Below, in pieces: positions 61,038-64,000 of a stretch of 64,000 bases of DNA (its first letter is position 1; each line of letters opens with the position of its first letter). The translations under genes were made by a program, and so were the position numbers. Under the pieces are notes generated by a model. The model ran no database searches and was not told the origin of the DNA. It saw nothing but the letters and a program-made list of their open reading frames with translations. This stretch comes from Paraburkholderia sp. GTDB lineage: Bacteria > Pseudomonadota > Gammaproteobacteria > Burkholderiales > Burkholderiaceae. Location: contig NZ_JAMXLH010000020.1 in assembly GCF_024281035.1 (NCBI RefSeq), forward strand, positions 62,001-126,000, written 5' to 3'.

Positions 61038-62633
61038 TTACGCCTCGGGCGCAAACGAGTCGCTGCGCGCGGCCGGCCACCACTTTTCGTACAAGTGATA
61101 GCGATAGCGGCCTTCGAGCAGATCGCCGGGCGACAGGTATTTGAGCAGATCCGACATCAGCCTGACCTCGTACGACGACACGCGCCGCACGATGTGATGC
61201 GCGCGCAGATCGTCGGGGCTCGCTAGACCCGCGGCCTGGATGAGTTCCTTGAGCGCGAGCAGCGTGTTGTGGTGGAAATTGAACACGCGCTCGCCTTTAT
61301 CGGGCACGTTCAGCGCGCGCTGGCGCACCGGGTCCTGAGTCGCGACGCCGGTCGGGCAGCGGTCCGAGTGACACTTCTGCGCCTGGATGCAGCCCACCGC
61401 GAACATGAAGCCGCGCGCGGAGTTCACCCAGTCGGCGCCAGTTGCGAGTGTCTTCGCGATATCGAACGCCGTGATGATCTTGCCGCTCGCGCCGATCCTG
61501 ATCTTCTCGCGCAGCCCGATGCCGACCAGCGTGTTGTGCACGAGCAGAAGCCCTTCCTGGAGCGGCGTGCCGACGTGATCGGTGAATTCGAGGGGCGCCG
61601 CGCCCGTGCCGCCCTCTGCGCCGTCGACGACGATGAAGTCGGGCAGGATGCCGGTTTCGAGCATGGCTTTCGCGATGCCGAAGAATTCCCACGGATGCCC
61701 GATGCACAGCTTGAAGCCGGTGGGTTTGCCGCCCGAGAGCTTGCGCAGGCGCTCGACGAATTCGAGCAGGCCGCGCGGCGTCGAGAATTCCGAATGGCGC
61801 GCGGGCGAGACGCAGTCTTTGCCCACGGGAATACCGCGCGTCTCGGCGATTTCGGGCGTGACCTTGGCCGCGAGCAGCACGCCACCGTGACCGGGTTTCG
61901 CGCCCTGCGAGAGCTTCACCTCGATCATCTTCACCTGCGGCTCGCTCGCCTGGCGCTGGAATTTTTCGGCGTTGAACGTGCCGTCGTCGTTGCGGCAGCC
62001 GAAGTAGCCCGACGCGATCTCCCAGATGATGTCGCCGCCATTTTCGCGGTGATACTTCGACATCGAGCCTTCGCCCGTATCGTGCGCGAAGCCGCCTTTT
62101 TTCGCACCCATGTTGAGCGCGCGGATCGCGTTCGCCGAGAGCGCGCCGAAGCTCATCGCCGAAACATTGAAGATCGACATCGAATACGGCTGCGCACGAT
62201 CCGCGCCGACGAGCACGCGGAAGTCGCAGCCGTCGAGTTTCGTCGGCGCGAGCGAATGGCCGATCCACTCGTGGCCCACGGCTTTGACGTCGCGTTCGGT
62301 GCCGTACGGGCGGCTGTCGACAGCGTTTTTCGCACGCTGATAGACGAGGCTGCGCTGCGCGAGCGAGAACGGTTTTTCGTCGGTATCGTCTTCGACGAAA
62401 TACTGGCGGATCTCGGGCCGCACGAACTCGAAGAAGAAACGCAGATGGCCCCAGACCGGATAGTTGCGCAGGATGGCGTGGCGTTCCTGATTGATGTCGT
62501 AGAGACCGAGCACGACAACGAGCGCGGGCACGATCGCGTAGAGCCACGACAGGTGATGCAGCGCTGCTGCGGCGATACACGCTGCTGTGACTAGCACGGC
62601 GGCCCATATCGCGAGATAACGTCGGGAAAACAT
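61038..62633 (-). CDS. Membrane-anchored FMN-binding glutamate synthase family protein
   Basis: 531-residue protein with two hydrophobic segments at the N terminus (about 7-24 and 29-45), then a glutamate synthase FMN/TIM-barrel domain: SAMSFGALSANAIRALNMGAK, VVDGAEGGTGAAP and FAVGCIQAQKCHSDRCPTGVA. The last has the C-x5-C-x4-C spacing of the GltS 3Fe-4S cluster. It lacks the amidotransferase and small-subunit domains, so it is not a complete GOGAT. Such stand-alone, membrane-bound members are widespread but of unknown role; the electron donor and substrate are not known. Confidence 0.88.
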   Translation of the reverse strand: MFSRRYLAIWAAVLVTAACIAAAALHHLSWLYAIVPALVVVLGLYDINQERHAILRNYPVWGHLRFFFEFVRPEIRQYFVEDDTDEKPFSLAQRSLVYQRAKNAVDSRPYGTERDVKAVGHEWIGHSLAPTKLDGCDFRVLVGADRAQPYSMSIFNVSAMSFGALSANAIRALNMGAKKGGFAHDTGEGSMSKYHRENGGDIIWEIASGYFGCRNDDGTFNAEKFQRQASEPQVKMIEVKLSQGAKPGHGGVLLAAKVTPEIAETRGIPVGKDCVSPARHSEFSTPRGLLEFVERLRKLSGGKPTGFKLCIGHPWEFFGIAKAMLETGILPDFIVVDGAEGGTGAAPLEFTDHVGTPLQEGLLLVHNTLVGIGLREKIRIGASGKIITAFDIAKTLATGADWVNSARGFMFAVGCIQAQKCHSDRCPTGVATQDPVRQRALNVPDKGERVFNFHHNTLLALKELIQAAGLASPDDLRAHHIVRRVSSYEVRLMSDLLKYLSPGDLLEGRYRYHLYEKWWPAARSDSFAPEA

Positions 62634-62794
62634 GGAAGGCTCCTCGAACTTGTGCGGATGCGCGCGCCCGTACGAGGCGTGCGCGAAGGCGACGATGATG
62701 CCGGAAGTTCGTGAAACCGGCCGGGAAGCCGGCAAGGCAGAAGAGGGGTGAAGAGGGGAGAACGCGCGGCGCGTTGCACGCCGCGCGCCAGTGC

Positions 62795-64000
62795 TTACGC
62801 CTCGCTTGCCGCGCCGCTGGTCAGCGCGGGTTTTTTCTGCTCGGCGTTCTTCGTGCTTTTCGTACGCTTGGCACGTTTCGCGCGAACAGGCGCGGGCGGC
62901 GGCACATCGGGTACGTGCGGCGCGAGCGTTTCGACCGATTCGATGATCCCGCCGCCGAGGCACACGTCGCCGTCGTAGAGCACCGCCGACTGGCCGGGCG
63001 TGACGGCCCATTGCGCGTCGGGGAAATGCAGTGAGAAGTGTGCATCGGCAGATGCATCGCCAGACGCGGCCTCGACGCCGAACGTGCAGCGCGCGTCGGC
63101 CTGGCGATAGCGCGTTTTCGCCCCGCACGCGTGGCCGTCGGCTGGCGGTTCGCCGGCCACCCAGCTCACGTTGCCCGCGCGCAGATCGTGCCCGAGGAGC
63201 CACGGATGATCGTGGCCCTGCACGACATAGAGCGTGTTCGACGCCATGTCCTTGCCCGCGACGAACCACGGCTCGCCGCTGCCGTCCTTGCTGCCGCCGA
63301 GGCCAATGCCCTTCCTCTGCCCGAACGTGTAGAACGCAAGGCCGATATGCTCGCCGACGACCTTGCCTTCAGGCGTCATCATCGGGCCGGGCTGCGTCGG
63401 CAGATAGCGGTTCAGGAAGTCGCGGAACGGCCGCTCGCCGATGAAGCAGATGCCCGTCGAGTCCTTCTTCTTCGCGTTCGGCAGGCCGATTTGCGCCGCG
63501 ATCTCGCGCACTTTCGTCTTCGGGATTTCGCCGAGCGGGAACATCGTCTTCGAAAGCTGCGCCTGGTTCAGGCGATGCAGGAAGTACGACTGATCCTTCG
63601 TGTGATCGAAGGCCTTCAGCAATTCGAAGCGGCCATTGTTCTCGCGCACGCGAGCGTAGTGGCCCGTGGCGATCGTTTCCGCGCCGAGCGACATCGCGTG
63701 ATCGAGGAATGCCTTGAACTTGATTTCGGCGTTGCAGAGCACGTCGGGGTTCGGCGTGCGGCCCGCGGAATATTCGCGCAGGAACTCCGCGAACACGCGG
63801 TCCTTGTATTCGGCGGCGAAATTCACGGCTTCGACGTCGATGCCGATCAGGTCCGCCACCGACACCACGTCGATCCAGTCCTGGCGCGTCGAGCAGTACT
63901 CGCCGTCGTCGTCGTCTTCCCAGTTCTTCATGAAGAGACCGACGACGTCGAATCCCTGCTCCTTGAGCAGCCACGCCGTCACCGACGAATCGACGCCGCC
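62795..64000 (-). CDS. mnmA: tRNA-specific 2-thiouridylase MnmA (5' end beyond the window)
   Basis: Makes the 2-thio group of s2U34 in tRNAs for Lys, Glu and Gln, with ATP and persulfide sulfur. 401 residues are visible, from [17 protein letters not shown], the end of the SGGVDSS PP-loop, so only about 10 N-terminal residues are missing. The catalytic Cys pair is in [10 protein letters not shown] and [10 protein letters not shown], with HYAR and the central NPDVLCN region intact. The C terminus carries a basic tail of about 35 residues ([19 protein letters not shown]) absent from E. coli MnmA (368). Confidence 0.96.
   Translation of the reverse strand, partial: GGVDSSVTAWLLKEQGFDVVGLFMKNWEDDDDGEYCSTRQDWIDVVSVADLIGIDVEAVNFAAEYKDRVFAEFLREYSAGRTPNPDVLCNAEIKFKAFLDHAMSLGAETIATGHYARVRENNGRFELLKAFDHTKDQSYFLHRLNQAQLSKTMFPLGEIPKTKVREIAAQIGLPNAKKKDSTGICFIGERPFRDFLNRYLPTQPGPMMTPEGKVVGEHIGLAFYTFGQRKGIGLGGSKDGSGEPWFVAGKDMASNTLYVVQGHDHPWLLGHDLRAGNVSWVAGEPPADGHACGAKTRYRQADARCTFGVEAASGDASADAHFSLHFPDAQWAVTPGQSAVLYDGDVCLGGGIIESVETLAPHVPDVPPPAPVRAKRAKRTKSTKNAEQKKPALTSGAASEA

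Overview
This window is high-GC chromosomal DNA from a betaproteobacterium, most likely Burkholderia sensu lato (Burkholderia, Paraburkholderia, Caballeronia or a close relative). Several things point there: the gene order (leuS-lptE-holA-proA, dusB-fis-purH near ruvCAB, fur divergent from bamE), the Entner-Doudoroff set with HexR, the malic enzyme fused to a phosphotransacetylase-like domain, and a type A RNase P RNA. Almost every gene is housekeeping, so this should be the primary chromosome. I see no prophage, insertion sequence, CRISPR array, tRNA or rRNA, and no clear pseudogene. Only the two edges are truncated.

Layout. 1-4.1 kb: tail of an unknown gene, pyrF, then a leftward cluster thiL-pgpA-pncC and a cupin gene. 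4.2-8.0 kb: maeB, then a secreted guanyl-specific ribonuclease with a barstar-family inhibitor. 8.1-10.3 kb, leftward: rsmE, a VOC-fold protein, speE. 10.8-14.0 kb: transketolase and GAPDH. 14.1-17.9 kb: fur (leftward), bamE, dapB, exbB-exbD. 18.1-24.7 kb: leuS, lptE, holA, proA, hemJ. 24.8-30.7 kb: a gluconate/Entner-Doudoroff locus, with hexR divergent from edd-eda, then gntP and gntK. 30.9-38.4 kb: purB (leftward), then a LysR regulator, gdhA and the gltIJKL glutamate/aspartate transporter, which together form a glutamate module. 38.5-42.2 kb: a class II glutamine amidotransferase (leftward), pyrC, a DUF3025 gene and rnpB. 42.2-44.8 kb: an OsmC gene (leftward), a candidate small RNA, rplM-rpsI and erpA. 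44.9-50.2 kb: anmK (leftward), tyrS, dtd, a histidine phosphatase and a branched-chain amino acid binding protein. 50.3-56.8 kb, all leftward: dusB-fis-purH, then ruvC-ruvA-ruvB and a DUF2236 gene. 57.1-64.0 kb: pepP-ubiH (leftward), a GST (rightward), a membrane-anchored glutamate-synthase-like protein, and mnmA, which runs off the right edge.

The most interesting non-coding signals are: (1) a complete small-RNA transcription unit at about 42963-43092 (promoter, three hairpins with two CCTCC anti-Shine-Dalgarno motifs, strong terminator); (2) two HexR-type operators between hexR and edd; (3) a perfect LysR-type T-N11-A dyad about 64 bp upstream of the predicted gdhA transcription start; (4) a duplicated 45-bp element before gntK whose two copies can each pair with the same downstream arm; (5) a 10-bp-period array before the LysR gene. 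Several housekeeping proteins (PgpA, RuvB, PepP) also carry 12-bp-period, tetrapeptide-encoding expansions near their N termini. All calls come from reading the sequence. No database search, folding program or expression data was used.
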